DNA from: JBHENW01 sp046261875
Lineage (GTDB): Bacteria > Acidobacteriota > Thermoanaerobaculia > UBA5066 > Gp7-AA6
Assembly: GCA_046261875.1 (NCBI GenBank)
Contig: JBHENW010000008.1
Coordinates: forward strand, 1-35,917
Direction: 5' to 3'
DNA length: 35,917 bases
The position numbers and the translations under genes are program-made. The notes below the pieces were generated by a model. That model ran no database searches and was not told where the DNA came from. It worked only from the letters and a program-made list of their open reading frames with translations. Positions 23,483-32,214 of the stretch are shown here, piece after piece. How positions within the stretch are numbered: the first letter of the stretch is position 1; every line of letters begins with the position of its first letter.

Positions 23483-24358
23483 ATGCTTCGGAAGTTCCGG
23501 GTCTCTGCGCTCGCCCTGCTCCTGCTTTTTGGCGTCAGCCTCCTTCCGGTCAGCGGGAACCCCTCCGGCCTCACCTCGTTCCACGCGCTCCAGGGGCTCT
23601 CGGGGAAGCTGCGGGCGGTCTTCGCGCTGCCGACCGAAAAAGCGCTGGCGGACCTTCCGGTGATTCCTCGCGTCCCCGGCGTTTACTCCCTCTCTTCGGT
23701 CCTGCCCGCTCTGGAGCATCTGAGCCTCGTCGTGCTGACTCCGTTTTCCGCGAAGGTCAACGGCCGCATCGGCCCGTACCGCATGGGCCACTGGCCGTAC
23801 GAGAACCGGACGCCCGAAAACCCCATGTATGCCAGCCCCCGCGGATTCATCGAGGTCACCCAGGAGAACTTCGCCTTCAAGGTGTCGGAGCACTTCACCC
23901 TGGGCGAGTTCGTGACGAAGGACCAGCGCAACGTCTGGCCCAAGTACGTCGTCCTCGAACAGCGCCTGCTAGACAAGCTCGAGCTGACGATTGCCGAGCT
24001 CAATCGGAAGGGTTACCCGGTTCGGGACCTGCACGTGATGAGCGGGTTCCGCACCCCGCAGTACAACGTGCGGGGAGTCGGCGCCGGCGGGCGCTCCGCC
24101 GTCTCGCGTCACCAGTACGGCGATGCCGCGGACGTCTACCCCGATGACGACCGCGACGGCCGCATGGACGACCTCAATCGCGACGGCCGGGTGGACATGG
24201 GCGACGCCCGGATCCTGGCGGCTGCGGCCGACGCGGTGGAGCGAAGCAACCCGGCGCTCTCCGGCGGCGTGGGTCTCTACCCGGCCAACAGCGCGCACGG
24301 GCCGATGGTGCACATCGACGCCCGCGGCAAGCGCGCCCGCTGGGTCTACGGCTCCTAG
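23483..24358 (+). CDS. Secreted M15-type peptidase with EF-hand-like loop
   Basis: 291 residues from ATG 23483, with GAGGAG upstream. The signal peptide is at 1-25. A unique N-terminal part of about 105 residues precedes the peptidase M15A-type domain, which holds MSGFRTPQYN (186-195), SRHQYGDAADV (208-218; His210, Asp217 as zinc ligands) and GPMVHIDARG (273-282; His277 third ligand). Between the ligands, residues 220-241 contain an acidic stretch including DLNRDGRVDMGD (230-241), which matches the 12-residue EF-hand Ca2+ loop D-x-N-x-D-G-x-x-D-x-x-D. M15 enzymes are usually D-Ala-D-Ala carboxypeptidases or peptidoglycan hydrolases. It is probably periplasmic or secreted, possibly Ca2+-stabilised, and lies one gene downstream of a Ca2+ antiporter. 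Confidence 0.88.
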   Translation: MLRKFRVSALALLLLFGVSLLPVSGNPSGLTSFHALQGLSGKLRAVFALPTEKALADLPVIPRVPGVYSLSSVLPALEHLSLVVLTPFSAKVNGRIGPYRMGHWPYENRTPENPMYASPRGFIEVTQENFAFKVSEHFTLGEFVTKDQRNVWPKYVVLEQRLLDKLELTIAELNRKGYPVRDLHVMSGFRTPQYNVRGVGAGGRSAVSRHQYGDAADVYPDDDRDGRMDDLNRDGRVDMGDARILAAAADAVERSNPALSGGVGLYPANSAHGPMVHIDARGKRARWVYGS

Positions 24359-24469
24359 ACTCTCCGCTCCTCCCGAAACCTACCGCCCCCGCCCGGAAAG
24401 CCCGCGGCTGCCGGTAGAATCCGGCGCATTCTGAGCCCCGAACCGGAGAAGAGCCCCGGCTTCCGCCGC

Positions 24470-25747
24470 GTGGTCTCCCGCTGGGAGATCGTCGCGCTCT
24501 CCATCAACGACGTCATCGGCAGCGGCGTGTACCTCATCCTGCCGGTCGCCGCCGCCAGCCTCCTCGGCCCCGCCAGCGTCTGGGCCATCCTGCTCGCGGG
24601 CTTCGCGGTCCTCCTGCTCGTCCTGTGCTTCGCCGAGGCGGCGAGCCTCTTCGACCGGGCCGGAGGCGCCGTCGTCTACACACGGGCCGCGTTCGGCGAT
24701 TTCGTCGGTTTCGAGGTGGGCTGGATGACCTGGATTGCGCGCATCTCCTCGATCGCAGCGCTTTCCGTCTTTTTCGCGCGCGCCGTGGGTTACCTCTGGC
24801 CCGGCGCGCAGCAGGGGACAGGACGCTGGGTCACGATCATCCTTCCCCTCCTCCTCCTGACGTGGATCAATGTCGTGGGCGTGAAAGCGGGGGCGCGGAC
24901 CGCCGTCTTCCTGGCGTTCGGCAAGGTCCTCCCGCTGCTTCTCCTGATCGCCGTCGGGATCTTTGCGATCGACTGGAGCCGCTTCGCCGACATGCCGTCT
25001 CCGCCACGGGACAAGCTCCTCGAGGCGGCGCTGCTCGTGCTCTTCGCCTATGCGGGCTTCGAGAACACCACGGCGCCCGCGGGGGAGTTCAAGAACCCCA
25101 GACGCGACGTCCCGTTCGCCCTGCTCATCCAGATCGGCATCGTGACCGCCATCTACACCCTGGTCCAGCTCGTCGCCATCGGCACGATCCCGAACCTCGG
25201 CGAGTCCCCGACGCCGCTCGCCGATGCCGGACGCCTCCTCATGGGCCCGGTCGGCGGCTTCGTCCTGACACTCGGTGCGGTGCTCTCCGTGCTCGGCACG
25301 AACAACAACACGGTCCTCGCGGGGCCGCGCTACCTGTACGCGCTCGCCGAGACCGGTAAGCTGCCGCCCGTCTTCGGGAGAATCCATCCGCGTTACCGGA
25401 CGCCGCACGTCGCGATCCTCACCCAGACCGGGATCGCGATCCTCTTCATGCTGACGGGCACGGCGGAGGAGCTCGCCGTGCTCTCGGCGATCGCGCGGCT
25501 CGCCACGTACATCGGGACCGCGCTCGCCGTCCCCGTCCTGCGGAGGAAGATGCCGGCGACGGATCGAACGATCCGGCTGCCCGGCGGCCCGCTGATCCCG
25601 ATCGCCGCGCTGGCGATCTGTGTTCTGTTCCTCACTGCGGCGAAGCGGGAGAACTGGATCGCGGGGGGGATTGCGCTGACCGTCGGGGCCGTCATCTACG
25701 GGATCGGGAGCCTGATGCAGCGCCGCCGGGCGGCCGCCGTCGCATGA
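24470..25747 (+). CDS. APC-family amino acid permease
   Basis: 425 residues from GTG 24470. The in-frame sequence upstream (SPEPEKSPGFRR) could belong to a start at a CTG near 24431. Twelve membrane spans. SINDVIGSGVYLI in span 1 carries the unwound G-S-G backbone-binding motif of the APC fold, and LLVLFAYAGFENTTAPAGEF in span 6 is the matching discontinuous helix; NNNTVLAGPRYLYALAETG follows in span 8. These are signatures of amino acid permeases of the AdiC/BasC-like type, which move amino acids across the inner membrane by proton symport or exchange. Substrate is unknown. The stop overlaps the amidohydrolase start by 4 nt (ATGA), indicating coupled translation. Confidence 0.9.
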   Translation: MVSRWEIVALSINDVIGSGVYLILPVAAASLLGPASVWAILLAGFAVLLLVLCFAEAASLFDRAGGAVVYTRAAFGDFVGFEVGWMTWIARISSIAALSVFFARAVGYLWPGAQQGTGRWVTIILPLLLLTWINVVGVKAGARTAVFLAFGKVLPLLLLIAVGIFAIDWSRFADMPSPPRDKLLEAALLVLFAYAGFENTTAPAGEFKNPRRDVPFALLIQIGIVTAIYTLVQLVAIGTIPNLGESPTPLADAGRLLMGPVGGFVLTLGAVLSVLGTNNNTVLAGPRYLYALAETGKLPPVFGRIHPRYRTPHVAILTQTGIAILFMLTGTAEELAVLSAIARLATYIGTALAVPVLRRKMPATDRTIRLPGGPLIPIAALAICVLFLTAAKRENWIAGGIALTVGAVIYGIGSLMQRRRAAAVA

Positions 25748-27069
25748 GGGCGACTTTCTTCCTGGCCGTCTCGGTATTCGCCGCCGGGAGCCTTCCGGCG
25801 CAGACCGCGCCGCCTGCGGCCGCTGCGCCTTCCCCGGTGACGGTCCTGAAAGCGGCTCGGATGTTCGACGGCCGCTCGGATCGCGTCGTCTCCGAGGCCG
25901 TCCTGATCGTGGAGGGAACGAAGATCCGCGAAGTCGGAACCGGGCTTCCCCTTCCGGCGGGCGCGACCGTCATCGATCTGGGAGACGCGACCCTGCTCCC
26001 GGGATTCATCGACTGCCACACGCACATCACGCAGGAATCTTCGGAAAGCTGGCTGACCGACTTCTACGAGAGCCTGCGGCGCCCGGTCGCCGAGCAGGCC
26101 TTCTTCGGCGCGCTCTACGCGCGCAAGACGCTCGAGTCCGGTTTCACGACCGTGAGAGACCTCGGCGCGAGCGACTCGATCGACGTCGGCCTGCGCAACG
26201 CGATCAACGAGGGGCTCACGCCCGGGCCGCGCCTGCTCGTCGCGCGCGACGCGATCGGCGCGACGGGCGGCCATTGCGACCGCGTGGGCTTCCCTCCGGC
26301 CACTTTCGGGGAGGAGCCGGGCCCGAGCCGCGGGATCATCAGCGGGCCGGAGCAGGCGCGGCAGGCCGTGCGGCTCAACATCAAGTACGGCGCGGACGTC
26401 ATCAAGACGTGCGCGTCGGGGGGCGTGCTGTCGTTGAACGACGACGTCTCTTCCCCGCAGCTCACGGAAGAGGAGCTCGCGGCCCTCGTGGACGAGGCCC
26501 ACCGCCGCGGCCGCAAGGCGGCCGCCCATTCGCACGGCGACCTCGCCGCCCGCGCCGCCGTCCGGGCGGGAATCGACTCGGTCGAGCACGGCTCCTTCCT
26601 GACGGACGAGACCTTCGCCTTGATGAAGGCGAAGGGGACTTACCTCGTGCCGACACTCCTCGCGGGGGAGTGGACGGGTGGCAAGACCGAAAAATTTCCG
26701 CCGATGATCGCGCGTAAGGCCAGGGCGGCGCTCGAGGCCCGCACCGACATGTTCCGCCGGGCGCTCAAGGCGGGAATCCGCATCGCCTTCGGCAGCGACG
26801 CGGCGGTCTCTCCACACGGCCTCTCCGCGCGGGAGTTCGGGCTGATGGTCGGCCTCGGGATGACGCCCGCCGCGGCGTTGCGCTCCGCCGGACCGGCGGC
26901 TGCCGATCTGCTGGGCCTTTCCGGGACGATCGGGACGCTCGAGAAGGGCAAGGAGGCGGACATCGTGGCCGTGCCCGGCGACCCGCTCCGGGAGATCCGC
27001 GCGACCGAGAGGGTGCTCTTCGTGATGAAGGGCGGGAAGATCTACAAGCAGCCGCCCGTGGCGCGCTGA
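25744..27069 (+). CDS. Exported metal-dependent amidohydrolase (prolidase-like)
   Basis: 441 residues from ATG 25744, overlapping the permease stop (ATGA). Signal peptide at 1-20 (VFAAGSLPAQ). The metal centre of the amidohydrolase superfamily is complete: HTH at 92-94 (GFIDCHTHI), Lys221 in DVIKTCASGG as the bridging (carbamylated) ligand, His262 and His264 in AAHSHG, His282 in VEHGSF and Asp352 in FGSDAAV. The TTVRDLGA and GKEADIVAVPGDPL segments are typical of the Xaa-Pro dipeptidase (Sgx9260-like)/aryldialkylphosphatase-related group. It likely hydrolyses a dipeptide or N-acyl amino acid outside the cytoplasm. Coupling with an amino acid permease fits a hydrolyse-then-import pathway. Confidence 0.9.
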   Translation: MRATFFLAVSVFAAGSLPAQTAPPAAAAPSPVTVLKAARMFDGRSDRVVSEAVLIVEGTKIREVGTGLPLPAGATVIDLGDATLLPGFIDCHTHITQESSESWLTDFYESLRRPVAEQAFFGALYARKTLESGFTTVRDLGASDSIDVGLRNAINEGLTPGPRLLVARDAIGATGGHCDRVGFPPATFGEEPGPSRGIISGPEQARQAVRLNIKYGADVIKTCASGGVLSLNDDVSSPQLTEEELAALVDEAHRRGRKAAAHSHGDLAARAAVRAGIDSVEHGSFLTDETFALMKAKGTYLVPTLLAGEWTGGKTEKFPPMIARKARAALEARTDMFRRALKAGIRIAFGSDAAVSPHGLSAREFGLMVGLGMTPAAALRSAGPAAADLLGLSGTIGTLEKGKEADIVAVPGDPLREIRATERVLFVMKGGKIYKQPPVAR

Positions 27070-27102
27070 CGCATCGCTGCGGTTTGCCGTCGCAGCGCCC
27101 CG

Positions 27103-27108
27103 TATACT
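27103..27108 (+). promoter_or_regulatory. Candidate -10 element for gmd
   Basis: TATACT stands out in GC-rich sequence 32 bp before the gmd start, but I find no good -35 hexamer at 16-18 bp. A GCTGCG/CGCAGC hairpin lies just upstream (27076-27096). Confidence 0.3.
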
Positions 27109-27139
27109 GCCGGCGGCCCTCTCTGCAGGGGAGCAACGC

Positions 27140-28150
27140 ATGAAGAGCGCTCTGATCACCGGCATCAACGGCCAGGACGGCTCGTACCTGGCCGAGCACC
27201 TGCTCGAGAAGGGATATCGCGTCTTCGGGCTGGTTCGCCGCACGAGCCTGCGCAACCTCGACCGGATCGCGCACCTGGGCGAGCAGGTCGAGATCTTGAA
27301 CGGCGACCTCCTGGACCAGAACTCGCTGATCAACGCCGTCGCCGAGGCCCGCCCCGACGAGATCTACAACCTCGCCGCCCAGTCGTTCGTGCCCGCATCG
27401 TTTTCCCAGCCGGTGCTCACCGGAGAGTTCACCGCGCTCGGGGTGACGCGGATGCTCGAGGCGATCCGGATCGTCAACCCGAAGATCCGTTTCTATCAGG
27501 CGTCCTCTTCCGAGATGTTCGGCAAGGTGCAGTCCGTCCCGCAGGACGAGGACACGAAGTTCCACCCGCGCAGCCCGTACGGCGTCGCGAAGCTCTACGG
27601 CCACTGGATCACGGTGAACTTCCGCGAGTCCTACGGCATGTACGCGGTGTCCGGGATCCTCTTCAACCACGAAAGCCCCCGCAGGGGCTCCGAGTTCGTC
27701 ACGCGCAAGATCACGGTCGGCGCCGCGCGGATCGCGGCCGGGCGGCAGAAGGATTTGCGGCTCGGCAACCTCGACGCCCGACGGGACTGGGGCTTCACGG
27801 GCGACTACGTCGAAGCGATGCGCCTGATGCTCCAGCAGGACGAGCCGCGGGACTACGTCATCGGTACCGGCGAGACCCACACCGTGCAGGAGTTCGTCGA
27901 GCTCGCCTTCGCGCACGTCGGCCTCGACTGGCGCCAGTACGTCGTGATCGATCCCCGCCTGGTCCGCCCCGCCGAGGTCGATCTCCTGATCTCCAACCCG
28001 CGCCGGGCGCGGGAGCAGCTCGGCTGGACTCCCAAAGTCAGCTTCCGGGAGCTCGTGCGGATGATGGTCGACGCGGACGTCGAGCTGGTGCAGAGCGAGA
28101 ACGACCGGCGCCGCGACAGCGGCTCCTTCGCGATCCGAGCTCCCGATTAA
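27140..28150 (+). CDS. gmd: GDP-mannose 4,6-dehydratase
   Basis: 336 residues from ATG 27140, with GGGGAG upstream. It converts GDP-mannose to GDP-4-keto-6-deoxymannose, the precursor of GDP-fucose, GDP-rhamnose, perosamine and related surface sugars; cytoplasmic, NADP-dependent. It is a short-chain dehydrogenase: GxxGxxG in GINGQDGSY (8-16), catalytic Ser/Glu in ASSSEMFG (121-128), and YGVAK (147-151) with the Tyr-x3-Lys pair. NHESPRRGSEFVTRKI at 176-191 is specific to GMD (tetramer and cofactor contacts). GDP-fucose synthase (fcl), rfbA-type or perosamine genes are not adjacent, so the end sugar is unknown. No other gene clearly shares its transcript. Confidence 0.96.
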   Translation: MKSALITGINGQDGSYLAEHLLEKGYRVFGLVRRTSLRNLDRIAHLGEQVEILNGDLLDQNSLINAVAEARPDEIYNLAAQSFVPASFSQPVLTGEFTALGVTRMLEAIRIVNPKIRFYQASSSEMFGKVQSVPQDEDTKFHPRSPYGVAKLYGHWITVNFRESYGMYAVSGILFNHESPRRGSEFVTRKITVGAARIAAGRQKDLRLGNLDARRDWGFTGDYVEAMRLMLQQDEPRDYVIGTGETHTVQEFVELAFAHVGLDWRQYVVIDPRLVRPAEVDLLISNPRRAREQLGWTPKVSFRELVRMMVDADVELVQSENDRRRDSGSFAIRAPD

Positions 28151-28266
28151 GGTCCTTCGGATGCGGTCGCCCGAGTCGTCGCTTCGTTCTCCGAGGCTTC
28201 TAAAGACTCCACAACCGGTCTCCGGAGAAGACGCGCCATCGGCCTTCTCGTCTCCCGCAGAAGCGG

Positions 28267-28374
28267 ATGCTGATCTCGAATGGGACCTATAACCCGGACG
28301 GCACCGTCCACACCGATATCGCGAAGGCCTTGGGCTGGGACAAGGTTTGGGGGGAGAAGTCCGAGCGGCCATGA
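28267..28374 (+). CDS. Possible small protein or gene remnant (35 aa)
   Basis: The frame is open from about 28204; ATG 28267 gives 35 residues with a well-mixed, protein-like composition (YNPDGTVHTDIAKALGWD, then KVWGEKSERP). This is unlike the Arg/Pro/Ser-rich noise usual for chance frames in this GC-rich DNA. Only a weak AGAAG precedes the ATG. Its TGA overlaps the ATG of a 19-residue frame (28371-28430). I recognise no family. It may be the tail of a decayed gene or a true small protein. Confidence 0.3.
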   Translation: MLISNGTYNPDGTVHTDIAKALGWDKVWGEKSERP

Positions 28375-28452
28375 ACGACGTCTCGAAAGCCCAGACCGGG
28401 GCTCAGGACCCGCAGCCGCCGGTCGACTGATCCGTTGGCTCGATTTTTCACG

Positions 28453-28482
28453 AGGCCGCGGCCCCGCCGCGGCCTTTTCTTT
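28453..28482 (+). terminator. Strong Rho-independent terminator
   Basis: AGGCCGCGG (28453-28461) pairs perfectly with CCGCGGCCT (28467-28475) around CCCCG, followed by TTTTCTTT (28475-28482). It lies 300 bp past gmd and 23 bp past the second small frame, and 59 bp before the next gene start. It therefore separates gmd and the small frames from the secreted dehydrogenase. Confidence 0.88.
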
Positions 28483-28540
28483 GGCATTTCTGAATTTCGT
28501 GGAATTCGAGCGCGGCCGGGTGCACTTTTCCTGGAGGCCC

Positions 28541-30115
28541 ATGCGATCCCCGGCCGAGAACAGACCGGGAAGAAAGAGCGCCGGAGCTCTCCGGAGCTCT
28601 TTCCTTCTCGCTTCGCTGCTGATGTGGGCGCCCGAGCACGCCCGGGCCGCCACCTATTCCGTTCCGGGCTATACGGACACCCCCGTGGTCCTCGGCCTGG
28701 TCCAGCCGACGGATTTCACCTGGACACCCGACGGCCGGATGCTGATCCTCGAGCGCTCCGGGCGGGTACGGATCGTCGTCGGCGGCGTGCTCCAGAGGGC
28801 GGCCGCGCTCGACCACACGGGCGTGACCGACGATACGCAGTACGAGACGGGCTTTCTGGGAATCGCGCTCCATCCCAACTTCGCGACGACGGGCGAGCTG
28901 TACATCTATTACACGCGCTCCAGCCCATGCCCGATCTCGGGATTCCCCCCCCGCTGCAACCGCCTCTCGAAATTCACGATGAGTGGGAACACGATCTCGG
29001 CGGCCAGCGAGGTCCTGATTCTCGACAACATCTCGGCCGCCAGCGGGAACCACAACGGCGGCACGGTCCTCATCGGCCCGGACGGGAAGCTCTGGATCGC
29101 CCCGGGCGACTCGGGCACCGGGGGCTCGAAAGCGCAGGACCTCGATCCCGGCGAGGAGGGGACCTTCAGCGGCAAGATCCTGCGCATGGAGCTGAACGGC
29201 TCGCCGGCCGCCGGGAACCCGTTCCTGGGCGATTCGACCAAAGAGCAGCGCATCTGGGCATACGGTTTTCGCAACCCCTTCCGGTTTTCGTTTCGCCCCT
29301 CCAACGGGGCCCTCTTCGCGGGGGACGTCGGCAACGTCGCGCGCGAGGAGTTGGATGCGGTGACGGTGCCCGGGGGCAACTACGGCTGGCCGATGATGGA
29401 AGGCACGATCGTTTTCCAGGGGCCGCCGTGCAATCCCCCGGCCTGCCGGCCCCCCGTCCTGGACTACCCGCACCCGCCGGGCGGCGGCGCGAGCATCTCC
29501 GGCGGCGTCTTCGTGACCGGCTCGACTTACCCGGGCCTTTCGGGCGCGTACGTTTTCGGGGACTGGGTCCAGAGCGTCATCCGCTATGCGCACATCGACG
29601 CCAACAACGCGCTCGTGGGCACGATCCAGGACCTGGCAACGAGCGCCGGCGCGCCCGTGTCTTTCAAGATGGGACCGGACGGGTTCCTCTACTACACGGC
29701 GTACTTCCCCGGGCAGATCTACCGGATCAACCCTCCGCCGGCGTCGCGATTCCACACCGTGACTCCCTGCCGCGTCGCGGATACGCGATTCGCCGTGGGC
29801 CCCTACGGCGGACCGGCACTGATCGCCAACACGGACCGCACCTTCACGATGACGGGGCGGTGCGGCATCCCGCCCACCGCGCGCGCCGTCTCGGTGAACG
29901 TCACGGTCACGCAGGCGACCGTCCTGGGCGACCTGCGTTTCTTCCCGGCGGGCGCGCAGCTGCCGGGAGCGAGTACGATCAACTTCCACTCCGGCCGCAC
30001 CCGCGCGAACAACGCCCTCCTGCCGCTCAGCGCCGGGGGCGCTCTCGCCGTGCGGTGCGTCATGCCGTTGGGCAGCGTGCACCTGATCCTGGACGTCAAC
30101 GGATACATGGACTAA
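28541..30115 (+). CDS. Secreted glucose/sorbosone dehydrogenase-like propeller with shared C-terminal module
   Basis: 524 residues from ATG 28541, with GGAGG just upstream; the open frame before it crosses the terminator and is not coding. The signal peptide ends in EHARA. Residues about 30-400 are a glucose/sorbosone dehydrogenase (PQQ-dependent sDH/YliI-like) six-blade propeller: DFTWTPDGRMLILERSGRVR, GFLGIALHPNF, NHNGGTVLIGPDGKLWIAPG, YGFRNPFRFSF, GDVGNVAREELD and NYGWPMMEG. Members oxidise aldose sugars using PQQ, although many secreted homologues have no proven activity. The last 122 residues (29747-30112) are the PCRVADTR ... DVNGYMD module, about 69 of 122 positions identical to the copy in the next gene by ungapped eye alignment. 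Confidence 0.88.
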   Translation: MRSPAENRPGRKSAGALRSSFLLASLLMWAPEHARAATYSVPGYTDTPVVLGLVQPTDFTWTPDGRMLILERSGRVRIVVGGVLQRAAALDHTGVTDDTQYETGFLGIALHPNFATTGELYIYYTRSSPCPISGFPPRCNRLSKFTMSGNTISAASEVLILDNISAASGNHNGGTVLIGPDGKLWIAPGDSGTGGSKAQDLDPGEEGTFSGKILRMELNGSPAAGNPFLGDSTKEQRIWAYGFRNPFRFSFRPSNGALFAGDVGNVAREELDAVTVPGGNYGWPMMEGTIVFQGPPCNPPACRPPVLDYPHPPGGGASISGGVFVTGSTYPGLSGAYVFGDWVQSVIRYAHIDANNALVGTIQDLATSAGAPVSFKMGPDGFLYYTAYFPGQIYRINPPPASRFHTVTPCRVADTRFAVGPYGGPALIANTDRTFTMTGRCGIPPTARAVSVNVTVTQATVLGDLRFFPAGAQLPGASTINFHSGRTRANNALLPLSAGGALAVRCVMPLGSVHLILDVNGYMD

Positions 30116-30264
30116 CACGCCCCGAAAGAACCGGCACGACCAAAAGCTGTCAGCGCACCCGCCCGAAGTTCGCCGCGGGATGTCAGGCGGCTGGAGAGCC
30201 GGCGGTCCAAGTGACTCCGGAAAAACGCTTTTGTTAAAGGGAGAGCAGGGGTACGGTAATTGCC

Positions 30265-32205
30265 TTGAATCCGGTTCGATTGTCCAGGAATCGAACGCTC
30301 GCCAGGGGCGGGACGGCGGCGTCTGCATCCGCCCGCCGCCCCTTCCGCTGCGCCATTCTGGCGGCGCTCGCGCTCGGAGTTTCCGCGCTCGCCGCCGCGA
30401 CGAGCCTGATTCCGATCTCCGACGCGGAGCTGTATCAGCGCGCCGACGTCATCGTTCGCGGTGTCGTCCTTTCCAACTCGGTCGGCGAGGACGACTGGGG
30501 CAGGCCGGAAACGGTGACCCGCATCCAGCCGCTCGAGACGATGAAGGGTGGTCTCTCGGGCGAGCTCGTGATCCATCAGGTCGGCGCCCACCTGCCGGAT
30601 GGCCGCTTCTTCCAGCTCTGGGGGCGGCCGGAGTACGTGGTCGGAACCGAGGTCGTCGTCTTCGCGATCGCGCGTCCGGAAGGGGGCTTCCAGACCGCGG
30701 AGCTCCTGCTCGGCAAGTTCCAGGTCTGGCAGGACGCGGCGGGCCGCTCCTTCGCTCTGCCCGAGCTCGAGAACGGGCACCACCCGGGTGTGTCGGTGCA
30801 GCATCCGGAACCGCGCGCCCGCGGCGAGGCTCAGGAGCGCGAGGGCCGGTACAGCGCCGCTCCCCGCGAGCTGCGCGAGTTCAGCTCCTACCTGCGCTCG
30901 GGCGCCACCCGGCGGATGCCCGCGTGGCCGGCGCCCGTCGGCGAGCTGTCGCCCGTCGTTCACAAGCACATCGTCCGGGACCGCTTCGTGCCCCTCTGGG
31001 GAAACATTGGCGGCAACCTCTGGCGCTGGAATCCGGCCACCGCGGTGTGGACGGTGAACGGAACGGCGAACATGACCGGCGGCGGGATCGCGGAAGCCAA
31101 CGGCGCGCTCGCGAGCTGGAGCAACGAGCCGAATTCCTCGATCGCGTTCAGCACGGGTACGGGCACGAGCCAGATCTACATGAACGCGATGAGCTCGCCG
31201 TGCGGCTGGAGCACCTGCGTTTCGGGCTCCGGCGTGGTCGGCTGCGGAGGGCCGCGGGGCGGCGGCAACCACACCTGGCGGGGGGAGACCTACGCGACGA
31301 TCACCTGGGGCGAGGTCTGGCTCCGCGCGTATTGCAGCTTCAACGGGTTCAGCTCCGTGCTGACGGAGTCGATCCTGGCGCACGAAGTGGGCCACGCCCT
31401 CGGGCTGGGACACTCCGATCAGGACGTGTCGTCGCACGACGTCTGCCGCGGCGACGAGAGCGCCGCGACGATGCGCGCGACCGTCCAGAATCGGAGGTCG
31501 CTCGGCACCGACGACACCGACGCCATCCGCTGGCTCTACGGCGACGGCAGGAACTCCTGCGCGCCCGTCCAGCCTCCTCCGACCATCACGTCCGTGACGC
31601 CATCCTTCGGCCCCCTGGCCGGCAACTCGCTCGTCACGATCCGCGGAACGAACTTCCAGGCGGGCACGGAGGTGACGATCGGCGGGCTGCCCGCGACGTC
31701 CGTCACGTTCGTCGATTCGCAAACGTTGACCGCACGCACGCCCCCGCACACGCCGGGCGCGAAGAACGTCGTGGACACGAATCCCGACTTGCAGTCGGGA
31801 ACGCTTTCGAACGGGTTCACTTACAACACGGGCACCCGGTTCTATACGCTCCCCCCATGTCGCGTCGCGGACACGCGCAACCCCAACGGAGCGTGGGGAG
31901 GACCGGCGCTGGCCGCTTTTTCGGATCGAATTTTCGTCATGGCCGGAAGGTGTGGGATCCCCGCGAGCGCTCGGGCACTGGCACTGAATGTCACCGTGAC
32001 GCAACCTTCTGATCTGGGGAATCTTCGGCTCTACCCCGGGGACGCCGTCGCTTCGAGCGCCTCGGCCATCAACTTCCGGCCCGGTCAAACCCGCGCCAAC
32101 AACTCGATCATGGCCTTGAGCCCCTCCGGGACGCTCGGGGTAAGATGCGATCAAGCAACAGGGACGGTTCACGCTATAATCGACGTTACCGGCTATTTCG
32201 AATAG
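30265..32205 (+). CDS. Secreted matrixin-like zinc metalloprotease with IPT/TIG and shared C-terminal module
   Basis: 646 residues from TTG 30265; no ATG or GTG fits and the ribosome site is weak, so the exact start is uncertain. Signal region at about 24-46 (FRCAILAALALGVSALAAA). A long N-terminal part of unknown fold is followed by a metzincin core: HEVGHALGLGH (His373, Glu374, His377, His383) with a downstream Met403 that could be the Met-turn. Residues about 430-520 are an IPT/TIG immunoglobulin-like domain (TITSVTPSFGPLAGNSLVTI onward). The final 122 residues (31837-32202) are the PCRVADTR ... DVTGYFE module. It is probably an extracellular protease. The free-standing module gene follows 9 bp after the stop and is likely cotranscribed. 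Confidence 0.87.
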   Translation: MNPVRLSRNRTLARGGTAASASARRPFRCAILAALALGVSALAAATSLIPISDAELYQRADVIVRGVVLSNSVGEDDWGRPETVTRIQPLETMKGGLSGELVIHQVGAHLPDGRFFQLWGRPEYVVGTEVVVFAIARPEGGFQTAELLLGKFQVWQDAAGRSFALPELENGHHPGVSVQHPEPRARGEAQEREGRYSAAPRELREFSSYLRSGATRRMPAWPAPVGELSPVVHKHIVRDRFVPLWGNIGGNLWRWNPATAVWTVNGTANMTGGGIAEANGALASWSNEPNSSIAFSTGTGTSQIYMNAMSSPCGWSTCVSGSGVVGCGGPRGGGNHTWRGETYATITWGEVWLRAYCSFNGFSSVLTESILAHEVGHALGLGHSDQDVSSHDVCRGDESAATMRATVQNRRSLGTDDTDAIRWLYGDGRNSCAPVQPPPTITSVTPSFGPLAGNSLVTIRGTNFQAGTEVTIGGLPATSVTFVDSQTLTARTPPHTPGAKNVVDTNPDLQSGTLSNGFTYNTGTRFYTLPPCRVADTRNPNGAWGGPALAAFSDRIFVMAGRCGIPASARALALNVTVTQPSDLGNLRLYPGDAVASSASAINFRPGQTRANNSIMALSPSGTLGVRCDQATGTVHAIIDVTGYFE

Positions 32206-32214
32206 GAGACGGTT

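Larger units (their letters stand above)
28151..28540 (+). other. 390-bp intergenic region with possible small ORFs and a terminator
   Basis: No gene of normal size lies here. Two small overlapping open frames (28267-28374 and 28371-28430, ATGA overlap) are followed 23 bp later by a strong Rho-independent terminator. The region could be the gmd 3' UTR, a small RNA, a remnant gene, or a real small-protein transcript. No tRNA or repeat was found in it. Confidence 0.5.

Noticed and set aside
30274..30296. GTTCGATT/AATCGAAC dyad, looking like a tRNA T-arm or attachment site
   Set aside because: No other tRNA arms fit around it and no integrase or direct repeat is nearby; it lies at the very start of the metalloprotease frame. 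It may only reflect the uncertain start.
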